Shown: positions 1-10,529, numbered from the stretch's first letter. The stretch: 64,000 nucleotides of DNA from Solitalea lacus (GCF_022014595.1 NZ_CP091740.1:3894200-3958199), one strand, 5' to 3'. Program-made: numbers and translations. Notes: generated by a model not told the origin, from the letters alone.

Positions 1-2
1 AT

Positions 3-1118
3 GGTAGCTACACCATGCTGAAAGAAGAGTATATATCACTGGAACCCATCACCCATTACAAAAAAATTGATACCATTGAAACCTCTGAACGGATAATTGA
101 AAGGGACACCCTTACCTATAGGGTACTTAGCCATACCTTTACCTACAACAAGCATAATTACATTCTTGAGATTGGCAAAACAACGGCCACTATCAATCAG
201 TACAATACCCCATTACAGCGAATTGCTCTATACGTTTTATCAGCATTGGTGATACTTACCCTATTGATCGATTTAATTTTCACCCGCTATTTATTACGTC
301 CCCTAGGGTTAATTATTAAATCCAAATTACTGAATCGAAAATTTCCGTTTAAAGAAGTAATTCCTTCTGTAAGGACTTCAACAACCGATTTTAAACTACT
401 TGATGAATCGTTTATCAGGTTGATGGATCAGATTCATGAAACTTTTGAGAAAGAACGTGAGTTTACGGCCAATGCTTCTCATGAATTGATGACCCCAATT
501 AGTATTCTTCAAACCAAAATTGAAAACCTGATGCTCGACAGTCCGGTGAATGAGCATATGCAATCGAAATTTTCTGAAATGATGAGAACTCTTAATCGTT
601 TAAAGAAAATTGTTCATTCTTTGTTGTTGATTTCTCGTATTGAAAACGAACAATTCGCAAAAGCTGAAACAGCAAGTTCTAATACATTAATTAATGAAGT
701 AACTGAAGATTTAAGTCACCGGATGGAAGAAAAGGGTATCCAGCTTTCTGTTAATCTTTCACAAAACACCACACTAAGAAACATCAATCATACGCTGCTA
801 TATCAGCTGTTCTACAACCTGATTAACAATGCAATAAGATATAACAAGCCTAATGGCAGAATTATGATAAATGACGGCTTAGACAATGGCCGGTATTTCA
901 TCACTGTAAGCGACACAGGTGTGGGAATTGCCACAGAAGAGCTTGATTCAATTTTCAACCGTTTTAAAAAAGGGAAAAATACCCATAATGAAAGTTATGG
1001 TTTGGGCTTGGCAATTGTAAAAAGCATAGTAACCTATCATGATTTGAAACTGACAGTAAACTCAGAAATAAACATCGGCACAACTTTTAAATTAGTATTT
1101 CCTCCAGCAATAAGCTAG
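3..1118 (+). CDS. Sensor histidine kinase, 5' end outside the window
   Basis: Membrane-bound two-component sensor kinase that autophosphorylates on His and passes phosphate to a response regulator not present here. The frame is open to the left edge, so the N-terminal membrane helix and part of the sensor are missing; the first in-window ATG (15) is probably internal. Counting from that ATG: sensor remnant 1-65, membrane helix about 70-92, HisKA H-box with ASHELMTP (His156), N-box FYNLINNAIRYN about 267-278, G1 DTGVGIA and G2 YGLGLAIV. All ATP-binding boxes are intact. Usually the partner response regulator lies just upstream in such pairs; that is inference. Family certain, signal unknown. 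Confidence 0.93.
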   Translation, partial: GSYTMLKEEYISLEPITHYKKIDTIETSERIIERDTLTYRVLSHTFTYNKHNYILEIGKTTATINQYNTPLQRIALYVLSALVILTLLIDLIFTRYLLRPLGLIIKSKLLNRKFPFKEVIPSVRTSTTDFKLLDESFIRLMDQIHETFEKEREFTANASHELMTPISILQTKIENLMLDSPVNEHMQSKFSEMMRTLNRLKKIVHSLLLISRIENEQFAKAETASSNTLINEVTEDLSHRMEEKGIQLSVNLSQNTTLRNINHTLLYQLFYNLINNAIRYNKPNGRIMINDGLDNGRYFITVSDTGVGIATEELDSIFNRFKKGKNTHNESYGLGLAIVKSIVTYHDLKLTVNSEINIGTTFKLVFPPAIS

Positions 1119-1165
1119 CATCCTCCAACTGAACTTTACCAAGCTAGTGGCTGCATAAACTACTT

Positions 1166-1189
1166 AAAGCGAAACGCTCCATTCGCTTT
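1166..1189 (+). terminator. Weak hairpin after the sensor kinase gene
   Basis: Perfect 8-bp inverted repeat AAAGCGAA / TTCGCTTT with an 8-nt loop, 47 bases after the kinase stop codon. Only three T residues follow, so a terminator role is weak. The rest of the 1119-1358 gap is AT-rich and shows nothing else recognisable. Confidence 0.3.
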
Positions 1190-1358
1190 CACAACTGAAT
1201 TAATAAAATCGAACACTATCATGGTGGACAATGATTTTTCATTGACATAATTACTTTTATTTAAAAATACTATATTAACCATCACTAAAATTAACTTAAT
1301 TTAAAGTTTATAAAGTATTATTATCTTTTCAGTTAAGTCAAACACCCTATCTCACACT

Positions 1359-3089
1359 ATGAAAATTGTATTTGCTGTTAGTGCCTTTAACGGCCTTAGT
1401 CAACGCGCGTATGTAGAACTTACACAAGCAGGACATTTAATTGAGGTGCATCAAATAAACGATGAACAAGTGTTTATTGAGGCTGTAGAAAGCTTTCAAC
1501 CCGACCTGATTATTGCCCCATTTCTAAAAAAGGCTATCCCTACGGAAGTTTGGAAAAATTATGTCTGCCTGATTGTACATCCGGGCATAAGGGGTGATCG
1601 GGGAGCTTATTCACTAGACTGGGCCATTATGAACAATGAAAAGGAATGGGGAGTGACCTTACTTCAAGCAAATGAAACGATGGATGGCGGCGATATCTGG
1701 GCCTATAAAACTTTCAAAATGCGAGACCTGGCAACCATTACTAAAGGCAATATCTATCGCCACGAGGTTACTCAAGCTGCAATGGAATGCATTTTAGAGG
1801 CGGTAAAGAAATTTGAGTCAACTTATTTTCGGCCTGAACCATTAAACTATCTTAATGCTGAGATAAAGGGAACCCTTCATCCGGTTATCAAACAAAAGAA
1901 CAGATCCTTTAGCTGGAACGATGCGGCAAATTGTATTGTCCGGAAGATTAAAGCCGCCGACAGTACTCCCGGTGTTTTAGCTACCATAGGGGGCAATGAG
2001 TATTATGTATACGGAGCTCACACCGAAGAAATAGTAAAAGGCAATACTCCTGGAGAAATCATAGCTCAGCGTAATGGCGCAATTTGTATTGCTGCAGACA
2101 ATGGAGCGGTCTGGTTAACTCACCTGAAAATCAAGAATGCCTCCTACAAAGTAAAAGCAACACTAGCTTTAGATCCATCGGTAGTTAAAAAAATTCCTCA
2201 TTCCGACTTTTCTCCTTTTGATCGTTTAAATGAAGACAAAAAAACCTTCCGCGAAATTTGGTATGAGGAAGAAAATAGAGTGGGTTACCTGCATTTTAAT
2301 TTCTACAATGGAGCAATGAGCACCGAACAATGCCGACGGCTTACAGAAGTTTACAAAGAAGCTTTAAAAAAAGACATACGTGTTTTGGTGTTGATGGGAG
2401 GACAGGATATCTGGTCGAACGGAATTGACTTGAATACGATCGAACATGCGGAGAGCCCTGCAGATGAATCATGGGAAAACATAAATGCTATTAATGATTT
2501 TGTAAAAGAAGTAATTAATACGACTTCAAAAATTGTGATTTCAGCTATGCAAGGTAATGCCGGTGCCGGTGGAGTAATAATGGCTCTTGCTGCCGATAAA
2601 GTATTTGCTCGCAAAGGAGTGGTGCTTAATCCTCATTATAAAAAAATGGGAGGCTTATACGGTTCAGAATATTGGACTTATTTATTACCCAAACGGGTGG
2701 GCATGGCAAAGGCTCATGCTCTTACCGAAAACTGTGAACCTATATCAACTTATGAGGCAAAATCGATTGGACTTATAGATGATTACTGGGGTGATTATAC
2801 CGGCGATTTCTGTAAAACGGTCAAAGTTGAAGCTGAAAAGATTGCTTTCGGAATAAACTATGTTCAAACGCTCAGAGATAAACAAAGGCAACGGGAAAAT
2901 GATGAAAATTATAAACCTTTAGCTGCATACAGAAGCGAAGAATTAGAGAAAATGGAGGAGAACTTTTACGGTGAAAACATGGCTTATCATTTTGCCCGCT
3001 ATCATTTTGTGCATAAAGTTTCGTGTATGGAGCAAATTCCTGAACAGATTTTAAAGAAATATGCATCGCAAAAAGTAGAAGTTTATTAA
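1359..3089 (+). CDS. hypX: HypX-like formyltransferase/crotonase fusion (CO-ligand synthesis)
   Basis: 576 aa. In known HypX (HoxX) proteins an N-terminal 10-formyl-THF transferase domain moves the formyl group to a CoA-type carrier, and a C-terminal crotonase-fold domain releases CO for the NiFe-hydrogenase active site. Seen here: formyltransferase-like region 1-190 with LIVHPG (His74), GDRGAYSLDWAI (79-90) and MDGGDIW (108-114); a formyltransferase C-terminal-like barrel about 195-290; a crotonase-like domain about 310-500 with oxyanion-type segments SNGIDL and GNAGAGG and the GSEYWTY segment. Length is close to known HypX proteins. It stands alone: no hyp or hydrogenase gene lies within the window. 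Family assignment firm by motif; the physiological role here is open. Confidence 0.85.
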   Translation: MKIVFAVSAFNGLSQRAYVELTQAGHLIEVHQINDEQVFIEAVESFQPDLIIAPFLKKAIPTEVWKNYVCLIVHPGIRGDRGAYSLDWAIMNNEKEWGVTLLQANETMDGGDIWAYKTFKMRDLATITKGNIYRHEVTQAAMECILEAVKKFESTYFRPEPLNYLNAEIKGTLHPVIKQKNRSFSWNDAANCIVRKIKAADSTPGVLATIGGNEYYVYGAHTEEIVKGNTPGEIIAQRNGAICIAADNGAVWLTHLKIKNASYKVKATLALDPSVVKKIPHSDFSPFDRLNEDKKTFREIWYEEENRVGYLHFNFYNGAMSTEQCRRLTEVYKEALKKDIRVLVLMGGQDIWSNGIDLNTIEHAESPADESWENINAINDFVKEVINTTSKIVISAMQGNAGAGGVIMALAADKVFARKGVVLNPHYKKMGGLYGSEYWTYLLPKRVGMAKAHALTENCEPISTYEAKSIGLIDDYWGDYTGDFCKTVKVEAEKIAFGINYVQTLRDKQRQRENDENYKPLAAYRSEELEKMEENFYGENMAYHFARYHFVHKVSCMEQIPEQILKKYASQKVEVY

Positions 3090-3112
3090 AGTCTGTGGAA
3101 GCAAGGCCTTTA

Positions 3113-3153
3113 ATAAAAAAACAACCTTCTCTTGGCTTTAGAGAAGGTTGTTT
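3113..3153 (-). terminator. Rho-independent terminator between convergent genes
   Basis: 14-bp perfect stem (AAACAACCTTCTCT at 3119-3132, its complement at 3140-3153) with a 7-nt loop. Read on the minus strand it is followed by a run of T, so it mainly ends the RND efflux operon; on the plus strand it may also serve hypX. Confidence 0.85.
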
Positions 3154-3199
3154 AATCTAAAAATTATAATTGAAACACAGTTTACAATTTTGTTTTAAC

Positions 3200-4633
3200 T
3201 CAATTCCATCCGCCACCTAAAGCCTGGTAAATATTTACCACTGCATTCATTTGCTTTTTCTTGGTTTCCACCAATTCCAATTTAGCTTCCAGGGCATCAC
3301 GTTGAGTCGTCAATACTTCCAGATAGTCAGCTCTTGCAGAGCGGAAAAGATCATTAGAAATATCAATTGATTTGGTCAGCTCATCTACCTGCTTTAACCT
3401 CAATTCATAACTATTTTGCGAGTTGCTTATATTGGACAATTGATTAGCAACTTCAACATAAGCATTTAAAATTGTGCGCTCATAATTATAAACCGCTTGT
3501 ATTTGCTTTGCATTTGCAATTGAATATTCAGCTTTTAACCCATTTCTATTGATGAGTGGAGAAACTAACTCTCCAGCCAATGAATAAAGCATCGATTCAG
3601 GAAACTTAACCAAATAATGAGGATCGAATGCCTGCATACCCAATGAAGCAGAAATTCCCAGTGATGGATAAAACTCTGCACGGGCTACCTTTACATCCAA
3701 TTTTGCTGCCGCCAGTGCCAACTCAGCCTGCTTAACATCCGGTCTGTTAGATAATAACTGTGATGGAATGCCTGCATAGACTTTAGCCGGAGTAAGATCA
3801 GTAATACTGGTTGAAGCTCTTACAATTGGCTGAGGATATCGGCCTAACAAAAAATTAATTCTATTCTCCGTTTCAGTAATCTTTTGCTGAACCTCAAATT
3901 GCAAACTTTGTGTACTTGAAAGTTCGGCAGAAAACTTACGAACAGCCAACTCAGTAACCTTGCTTGCCTCCTTTTGAATCTTAACAATCTCCAAGGCTTT
4001 GCTTTGCAAGTCAATGTTTTGTTTAATAATAGCTAATTGGCTATCTAAGGCCAGCAATTCGTAATAGGAATTTGCAATTTCAGCAACCAGGCTGGTCACT
4101 ACAAAATTTTTACCTTCAACACTTGAAAGGTAACGGCTAACAGCTGCTTTCTTTGCATTGTGCAACTTGTGCCAAATATCAACCTCCCAGTTACCATAAA
4201 CACCTACTAAGTAATCAGCTAGTGGATCCGGAACTTCTCGTCCCGGTGTAATTTCAGTTGAGGCATCACCTGCCCCCTGACTGGTATATCTTCCTACTTT
4301 TTCCAGACCAACACCTGCTCTAACGCCAACTGTAGGCAATATTAGCCCCTGGCGTATTCTGACTTCACTTTTGGCAATTTCCAGTTCTTGCAGCGTGATT
4401 TGCAACTCCTGATTACGCTTTAGCGCTGAGTCGATCAAACTATTAAGGTTTTGGTCAGCAAAAAACGCTTTCCATTGAACCTTCCCCGTATTCAGCGTGT
4501 CGGTTGAGCTTCCATAACTTGATGGAACTTGTTTATTTTCTACCTTTTGAGTTATTGAGGGCACTTTGCAGCTCGCCAATCCGACGCAAATACCAGCCAA
4601 CCCCAGCCCCCAATATATTTTTTTCTTAAGCAT
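3200..4633 (-). CDS. Outer membrane efflux lipoprotein (TolC/OprM-NodT family)
   Basis: 477 aa outer membrane channel of a tripartite RND pump. It has a lipoprotein signal with lipobox LASC (Cys22), then the paired outer-membrane-efflux repeats with long helical segments and conserved patterns (LLSNRPDV, ARAEFYPSLGISAS). It is the last gene of a minus-strand operon, 14 bases after the pump gene, and is followed by a strong terminator. This fits a complete adaptor-pump-channel set. Substrates cannot be told from sequence; drugs, dyes or host-derived toxic compounds are usual for the family. Confidence 0.93.
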   Translation of the reverse strand: MLKKKIYWGLGLAGICVGLASCKVPSITQKVENKQVPSSYGSSTDTLNTGKVQWKAFFADQNLNSLIDSALKRNQELQITLQELEIAKSEVRIRQGLILPTVGVRAGVGLEKVGRYTSQGAGDASTEITPGREVPDPLADYLVGVYGNWEVDIWHKLHNAKKAAVSRYLSSVEGKNFVVTSLVAEIANSYYELLALDSQLAIIKQNIDLQSKALEIVKIQKEASKVTELAVRKFSAELSSTQSLQFEVQQKITETENRINFLLGRYPQPIVRASTSITDLTPAKVYAGIPSQLLSNRPDVKQAELALAAAKLDVKVARAEFYPSLGISASLGMQAFDPHYLVKFPESMLYSLAGELVSPLINRNGLKAEYSIANAKQIQAVYNYERTILNAYVEVANQLSNISNSQNSYELRLKQVDELTKSIDISNDLFRSARADYLEVLTTQRDALEAKLELVETKKKQMNAVVNIYQALGGGWN

Positions 4634-4647
4634 TACCTTCTGTTTCT

Positions 4648-7600
4648 TCAGTTTAATACATCTTCAATTTCAGCCATATGACTATCAACTAATTTGTTTT
4701 CAAGCTCTTCAGTTAATGGCTGTTCGTCTTCAATTCTGATCAGTTTATGTCTTTCAGCAATCTTACCAAAGATGTAATACAAACCAGGTATCACAACAAC
4801 CCCGAACACGGTACCGAACAACATACCTCCTGCCGCAGCAGATCCGATGGTACGGTTTCCAATTGCCCCGGGACCGGTGGCCACCACCAATGGAATTAAT
4901 CCAGCGATAAAAGCAAATGAGGTCATTAAAATCGGACGGAACCTAACCTTAGCCCCTTCCATTGCAGCTCGAAATACCGAAACTCCTTCACTGTGCTTCT
5001 GTACTGCAAATTCAACAATCAACACAGCGTTCTTGCCTAACAAACCAATTAGCATAACCATTGCTACCTGAGCGTAAATATTATTCTCCAGCCCAAATAA
5101 TTTCAGGAATAAGAAGGCTCCAAAAATCCCTGCAGGTAAGGAAAGAATAACCGACAATGGTAAGATGAAACTTTCGTACTGCGCCGCCAAAATGAGGTAA
5201 ACAAAGCCCAAACAAATAAGGAATATATAGATGGCCTCGTTTCCTCTTGATACTTCATCTTTAGAAATACCTGCCCAGTCAATACCGAAACCTCTTGGCA
5301 ATGTTTTAGCAGCAACTTCATTTACAGCTTTAATAGCCTCACCACTACTATACCCTGGCGCAGCCGATCCACTGATTTCAGAAGCATTATACATGTTATG
5401 ACGTGTAATTTCAGATAAGCCATAAACTTTCTCCATCTTCATAAATGCTGAAAACGGAACCATTTCACCTTTATCATTTTTCACATAAAGCTTTAATACA
5501 TCTTCAGGCAAAGCACGATATTGAGGCAGGGCCTGCACCATCACCTTATACTGACGTCCGAATTTGATAAAACTGGTTTCGTAGTTACTACCAATGAGCG
5601 TCGAAAGGGTGTTCATGGCATTTTCAATAGTTATTCCTTTCTGCTGAGCAATATCATTGTCAATGCGTAGCATGTACTGAGGGAAACTTGCGCTATAGAA
5701 CGTAAATACAGATGACAATTCAGGACGTTTACTTAGCTCATTGACAAAATCCCTACTTACGGTTTCCATTTTTTTGTAGTCGCCACTTCCGGCTTTATCC
5801 AATAAGCGCAACTCAAAACCACCTGCTGCTCCATAGCCGGGTACTGCCGGCGGTTGGAAAAACTCAATACTGGCACCGGCAATATCTTTTGATTTTTCCT
5901 CAAGTTCTTCAATGATCTCCTGCGAAGATTCTTTGCGTTCACTCCAATCCTTTAAATTGATCAAACACGTACCCGAGTTGGCACCGGTACCTTCTGTCAA
6001 AATCTCATAACCGGCCAGTGAAGAAACCGATTGTACACCATCAATGCCTTCAGCAAGTTTCTGCAGCTTTTCCGAGATTTGATTTGTTCTTTCCAAAGAG
6101 GACCCCGGAGGCGTTTGAATAATGGCATAAACCATTCCCTGATCTTCGTTAGGAATAAAGCCTGAAGGCACATTGTCATTTAAGATGACGATACCAACAC
6201 AAAACGCCACTAAAACTCCAAAAGTTACAATGCGTCTGCTTACAACCTTATTTAATACGATCTCATAATTAATGGATAACTTCTCAAACAAACGATTAAA
6301 GCCATCTAAAAATCTATCTACAAGTGTTTTCTTTTTAGGTTTTCCATGGTTATTCTTTAACATTATCGCACAAAGTGCAGGAGTTAAAGTAAGCGCTACT
6401 AATCCTGAAAGGATAATCGATGTAGCCATAGTGATGGAAAACTGGCGATAGAAAATACCTACAGGACCTGACATGAAAGCCACAGGAATAAATACAGCCG
6501 CCATTAAGAAGGTAATAGCTATAATTGCTCCGCTGATTTCACGCATAGCCCGTTGGGTGGCCTTCAATACGGAGAGGTGATATTTTTCCATATTGGCGTG
6601 CACGGCTTCAATCACCACAATGGCATCATCCACCACGACCCCAATGGCCAAAACCAATGCAAACAGTGTTATTAAGTTAAGCGTGATGCCAAAGAATTGC
6701 ATGAAAGCAAATGTTCCTACAAGAGAAACCGGAACGGCAATGGCCGGAATAATGGTAGATCGCCAGTCGCCCAGGAAAATGAAGACCACAATACCTACCA
6801 GGATAAAGGCCTCAACCAAGGTATGCACTACTTTTTCGATAGAAGCATCCAGGAACTTTGAAACGTCGTAACTGATCTCATAATCCAAACCTTTAGGAAA
6901 ATCTTTCGATTTGAGTTCCTTCATTTTCTCTTTGACGTCCTCAATAACCTGAGTTGCATTACTTCCATAAGCCTGTTTTAAAACGATAGCTGCAGAACCT
7001 TTTCCATTAAGCGTTGAGTACAGGTCATACATTGAGCTGCCAAATTCTATCTCGGCAACATCCTTTAACCTTAGTATTTCGCCATTAGAACTTGAGCGCA
7101 ATACTATATTTCCATACCCTTCTTTAGAGGTATATCTACCCGGATATTTTAATACATATTCAAAGGCTTGAGAACGCTTACCCGAACTCTCTCCGGTTTT
7201 GCCCGGCGAGGCTTCAATACTCTGTTCGTTCAAAGCATTCATCACCTCTTCAGCAGAGATTTTATAAGCCAGCATGCGATCAGGTTTTAGCCAAATTCGC
7301 ATAGCGTATTCCCTGTTACCCAAAATATCAGCAAAGCCAACTCCGTTTACCCTTTTCAACTCCGACAGGACATTAATGTCCGCAAAGTTGTAAAGGAAGT
7401 TTTCATTCATTTTAGGGTCTTTGCTGTAAAGGTTGATGTACATCAACATATTGGATTCTTCGCGACTAATCTTGATACCTTCACGAATTACCAACGGCGG
7501 AAGCTTATTGGTTACGGCTGCTACACGATTTTGCACGTTTAGCGAGGCCTGATTAGGATCAGTACCAAGATTGAAGATCACCTGAATGGTGGCTTCCCCG

Positions 7601-7854
7601 TCGTTTCCTGCATCCGAAGCAATATACTTCATGCCAGGCACACCATTCAAGGCTCTTTCTAAAGGTATTACTACTGATTTAATTAAGAGCTCATTGTTAG
7701 CACCCGGGTACTCTGCAGTGATATTTACCTTAGGCGGAGAAATGGACGGAAACTGAGTTACCGGCAAATGAGTAATTGCCAGTACGCCCAAAAACACTAT
7801 GATGAGTGATATTACTATAGAAAGGACGGGCCTTTGTATAAATTTATTAAACAT
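4648..7854 (-). CDS. RND multidrug efflux permease, HAE1 (AcrB/MexB-like)
   Basis: 1068 aa inner membrane proton-driven pump, the family's usual length. It starts MFNKFIQRPVLSIVISL with TM1, then the first large periplasmic loop, then helices with VVDDAIVVIEAV (TM4 region, the Asp pair expected for proton relay), a second periplasmic loop with NEDQGMVYAIIQTPPGSS, and a C-terminal half with LILAAQYESFILPL and GLLGKNAVLIVEFA. Both repeated halves are intact. The adaptor gene lies 24 bases upstream and the channel gene 14 bases downstream, so the three are probably cotranscribed. The hydrophilic tail after the last helix is acidic. Confidence 0.96.
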   Translation of the reverse strand: MFNKFIQRPVLSIVISLIIVFLGVLAITHLPVTQFPSISPPKVNITAEYPGANNELLIKSVVIPLERALNGVPGMKYIASDAGNDGEATIQVIFNLGTDPNQASLNVQNRVAAVTNKLPPLVIREGIKISREESNMLMYINLYSKDPKMNENFLYNFADINVLSELKRVNGVGFADILGNREYAMRIWLKPDRMLAYKISAEEVMNALNEQSIEASPGKTGESSGKRSQAFEYVLKYPGRYTSKEGYGNIVLRSSSNGEILRLKDVAEIEFGSSMYDLYSTLNGKGSAAIVLKQAYGSNATQVIEDVKEKMKELKSKDFPKGLDYEISYDVSKFLDASIEKVVHTLVEAFILVGIVVFIFLGDWRSTIIPAIAVPVSLVGTFAFMQFFGITLNLITLFALVLAIGVVVDDAIVVIEAVHANMEKYHLSVLKATQRAMREISGAIIAITFLMAAVFIPVAFMSGPVGIFYRQFSITMATSIILSGLVALTLTPALCAIMLKNNHGKPKKKTLVDRFLDGFNRLFEKLSINYEIVLNKVVSRRIVTFGVLVAFCVGIVILNDNVPSGFIPNEDQGMVYAIIQTPPGSSLERTNQISEKLQKLAEGIDGVQSVSSLAGYEILTEGTGANSGTCLINLKDWSERKESSQEIIEELEEKSKDIAGASIEFFQPPAVPGYGAAGGFELRLLDKAGSGDYKKMETVSRDFVNELSKRPELSSVFTFYSASFPQYMLRIDNDIAQQKGITIENAMNTLSTLIGSNYETSFIKFGRQYKVMVQALPQYRALPEDVLKLYVKNDKGEMVPFSAFMKMEKVYGLSEITRHNMYNASEISGSAAPGYSSGEAIKAVNEVAAKTLPRGFGIDWAGISKDEVSRGNEAIYIFLICLGFVYLILAAQYESFILPLSVILSLPAGIFGAFLFLKLFGLENNIYAQVAMVMLIGLLGKNAVLIVEFAVQKHSEGVSVFRAAMEGAKVRFRPILMTSFAFIAGLIPLVVATGPGAIGNRTIGSAAAGGMLFGTVFGVVVIPGLYYIFGKIAERHKLIRIEDEQPLTEELENKLVDSHMAEIEDVLN

Positions 7855-7878
7855 AAAATTAAGTTTGGAGGGTAAAGA

Positions 7879-8961
7879 CTATTCCGTTTTTAGCTTTAAC
7901 TGACTTATGACGTCTTTAGGATCTTGAAAGTCGTAGGCGATTTTATCGTCGTCTTTAACTTTTTGCACTCCTTCAAGTAAGATTTTATCCGACGCATTTA
8001 AGCCGTTGCTAACAATATAGATATCAGGAAGGTGTGAAGTCACAGTAATTTCTCTCGATTTTACTACGTTATTCTTATCCACAACAAATACAAAGATTTT
8101 ATCCTGTAGCTCGTAAGTAGCTTTTTGAGGAATGACAAGTGCATTTTTGATCGGCACAACCATTTGCACTTTTCCAGTTTCACCATTTCTCAACAACTGA
8201 TTCGGGTTAGAGAATCGTGCCCTAAACGCAATGTTTCCAGTTTCGTTATCGAACTCACTTTCAATGGTCTCTACTTCGCCTTTGGTTTTCAGCACTTCAT
8301 TATTGGCCAAAACTAAGCTAACTTTTTGTTTCTGCCCTTTATTAGTGCTGCTTTGGTAGTTTAAATACTCCGGCTCAGAAACATTAAAATAAGAAAACAC
8401 CTGACTGTTATCTGAAAGACTGGTCAGCAATTCGCCTTCATCAATTAAACTCCCCAGTTTTAACGGAATACGGTCAATAGTACCATCAAACGGAGCCCTG
8501 ATTTCAGTAAATGAAAGATGCACACTTGCAAGCGCAACTTCAGCCTTTGCCTTATCCAGATTGGCTTTGGCCATTGCCAATTCATTTTTTGAGACTATAT
8601 TTTTATCGGCCAAAGATTTGGTGTTTTCGTACTCAATTTCCGAAGCTTTTGCTTCTGCCTGGGCTTTCAACAATTCTGCCTCATAAATTTTAGGCATAAT
8701 CCTAAATAATAATTGACCAGCCTTTACCGATTGACCCTCATCAACATATATATTTTGTAAATAACCTTTTTCCTGTGCTCTAATCTCGATATTACGAACT
8801 GAGCGGATTTGCGAAACGTATTCCTTTGTGAATGAAGTATCTATTATCACTGGACTTGTAACAGCATACTTATTTTTTTCTTCTTTCTCTTCTTTAGCTT
8901 GTTTACAACTTGTATTGTACAGCAAGGCACAAAAACCTGCAAGCATTACAATTCTTTTCAT
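7879..8961 (-). CDS. RND efflux periplasmic adaptor (membrane fusion protein)
   Basis: 360 aa AcrA/MexA-type adaptor bridging inner membrane pump and outer membrane channel. The lipoprotein leader ends in NTSC (Cys19). Seen: biotinyl/lipoyl-like half-motifs around EKGYLQNIYVDEGQSVKAGQLLF and FTEIRAPFDGTIDRIPLKLGSLI, a helical hairpin rich in Ala/Lys/Glu between them, and C-terminal beta-barrel and membrane-proximal domains. It is the first gene of the operon. The roughly 195-bp leader upstream (8962-9158) shows no clear operator, and no regulator gene is adjacent. Confidence 0.94.
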   Translation of the reverse strand: MKRIVMLAGFCALLYNTSCKQAKEEKEEKNKYAVTSPVIIDTSFTKEYVSQIRSVRNIEIRAQEKGYLQNIYVDEGQSVKAGQLLFRIMPKIYEAELLKAQAEAKASEIEYENTKSLADKNIVSKNELAMAKANLDKAKAEVALASVHLSFTEIRAPFDGTIDRIPLKLGSLIDEGELLTSLSDNSQVFSYFNVSEPEYLNYQSSTNKGQKQKVSLVLANNEVLKTKGEVETIESEFDNETGNIAFRARFSNPNQLLRNGETGKVQMVVPIKNALVIPQKATYELQDKIFVFVVDKNNVVKSREITVTSHLPDIYIVSNGLNASDKILLEGVQKVKDDDKIAYDFQDPKDVISQLKLKTE

Positions 8962-9158
8962 TATAATGGTTCTTAAATCTGATTATTAAATTTTCAATTA
9001 AACACAGGGAAAGTTGATCTGTATGAAAACAAATCAATCGAATTGCTTTATTTAGGGAACAAAGCAAAAGCAGTTTTATGAATTTTTTATGAAGTTATGA
9101 AGGAAAATAAAATGATGACGGGGCTGTATTACTAACGTTTTGATTAGCTTAAGATAAC

Positions 9159-9196
9159 AAAAAAGGCCTTTCTGATTACTACAGAAAGGCCTTTTT
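9159..9196 (-). terminator. Terminator of the sucAB operon
   Basis: 15-bp perfect stem (AAAAAGGCCTTTCTG 9160-9174; complement 9182-9196) with a 7-nt loop. On the minus strand it lies just after the sucB stop and ends in a T run. Confidence 0.88.
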
Positions 9197-9214
9197 AATA
9201 GTTTTATCAGCAAA

Positions 9215-10429
9215 CTACACGCTCAATAACAAACGAGTAGGATCTTCTAATAATTGTTTTACGCGTACCAAGAAGCCTACAGATTCACGACCATCAATAA
9301 TGCGGTGATCATAAGAAAGGGCTACGTACATCATTGGGCGAATAACCACCTGACCATTTACAGCAACCGGACGCTCAACGATATTGTGCATACCCAAAAT
9401 TGCCGATTGCGGCGCATTAATAATCGGGGTTGACATCATTGAACCGAACACACCACCGTTAGTAATGGTGAAAGTTCCACCGGTCATTTCTTCAATTGAA
9501 AGTTTATTATCACGAGCTTTAGTCGCAAGGGCAATAACTTCTTTTTCAATCTCAGCCAAAGTCATTGAATCGGCGTTACGGATTACCGGAACTACCAATC
9601 CTTTAGGTGCTGAGACCGCAATTGAACAGTCAACAAACTGGCTGTACACAATTTCCTCACCGTCAATACGGGCATTAACAGCAGGGAATTCTTTTAATGC
9701 TTCGCACACAGCTTTGGTAAAGAATGACATAAAGCCTAAACCAACACCATGTTTTTCTTTGAATTTATCTTTGTATTTAGCACGAATCTCCATAATTGGC
9801 GACATATCCACTTCATTAAAAGTAGTTAACATCGCAGTTTCGTTCTTAACAGCTACTAAGCGTTTTGCAACCGTTTTACGAAGATTCGACATTTTTTCAC
9901 GTTTTTCAGCACGAGGGCCTGCTGGAACTGCAGGGGCAGCAACAGCTGCAGCCTTAGCCGGAGCAGTAGTTGTAGCAGCCTTCTGAGCCTTTTCAGCATC
10001 TTCTTTTGTTACGCGACCATCTTTACCGGTTCCGTTTATATCATTTGGATCGATACCTTTTTCTGCCAAAATTTTAGCAGCAGCAGGCGAAGGATGTCCG
10101 GCAGCATAACTGTTGGTTGCAGCAGCAACAGCGGCTGGAGCTGAAGCGGCAACAGCTTTTTCTTCTTTTGCCGGAGCTGCAGAAGGAGCAGCTGCTCCTT
10201 CTTCAATTGCACAAATTACAGCGCCAACAGGAATAGTATCGCCTTCAGCAGCTAATGTTTTTAAAACACCAGCCTTTTCTGCAGTTAATTCAAAAGTTGC
10301 CTTGTCTGATTCTAACTCGGCAATCACTTCATCCATTTCAACATACTCGCCATCATTTTTAATCCAGCGAGATAAGGTTACTTCGGTTATTGATTCGCCC
10401 ACGGCGGGCACTTTCATTTCTATGGCCAT
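9215..10429 (-). CDS. sucB: Dihydrolipoyllysine succinyltransferase (E2 of 2-oxoglutarate dehydrogenase)
   Basis: 404 aa, normal E2o length. It transfers the succinyl group from lipoate to CoA in the TCA cycle. Domains: lipoyl domain 1-77 with lipoyl-lysine in ESDKATFEL (Lys43); an Ala/Pro-rich linker; peripheral-subunit-binding domain about 110-148; a second linker; catalytic acyltransferase domain about 175-404 with SYDHRIIDG (His375, Asp379). It follows sucA at 100 bases on the same strand. The E3 subunit gene (lpd) is not in the window, so E3 is shared from elsewhere. Confidence 0.97.
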   Translation of the reverse strand: MAIEMKVPAVGESITEVTLSRWIKNDGEYVEMDEVIAELESDKATFELTAEKAGVLKTLAAEGDTIPVGAVICAIEEGAAAPSAAPAKEEKAVAASAPAAVAAATNSYAAGHPSPAAAKILAEKGIDPNDINGTGKDGRVTKEDAEKAQKAATTTAPAKAAAVAAPAVPAGPRAEKREKMSNLRKTVAKRLVAVKNETAMLTTFNEVDMSPIMEIRAKYKDKFKEKHGVGLGFMSFFTKAVCEALKEFPAVNARIDGEEIVYSQFVDCSIAVSAPKGLVVPVIRNADSMTLAEIEKEVIALATKARDNKLSIEEMTGGTFTITNGGVFGSMMSTPIINAPQSAILGMHNIVERPVAVNGQVVIRPMMYVALSYDHRIIDGRESVGFLVRVKQLLEDPTRLLLSV

Positions 10430-10529
10430 GATATTGGTTATCTGTAATAATCGATTTGTATTAGCTTGATATAAGAAGAAAGAAGTTCGATCGATGGAAT
10501 CTTACTTCTTTCTCCTGATTCTATTTTTA

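Noticed and set aside
9384-9986. 200-codon plus-strand frame opposite sucB
   Set aside because: Antisense shadow of the Ala/Pro-rich sucB gene; low-complexity translation with no domain.
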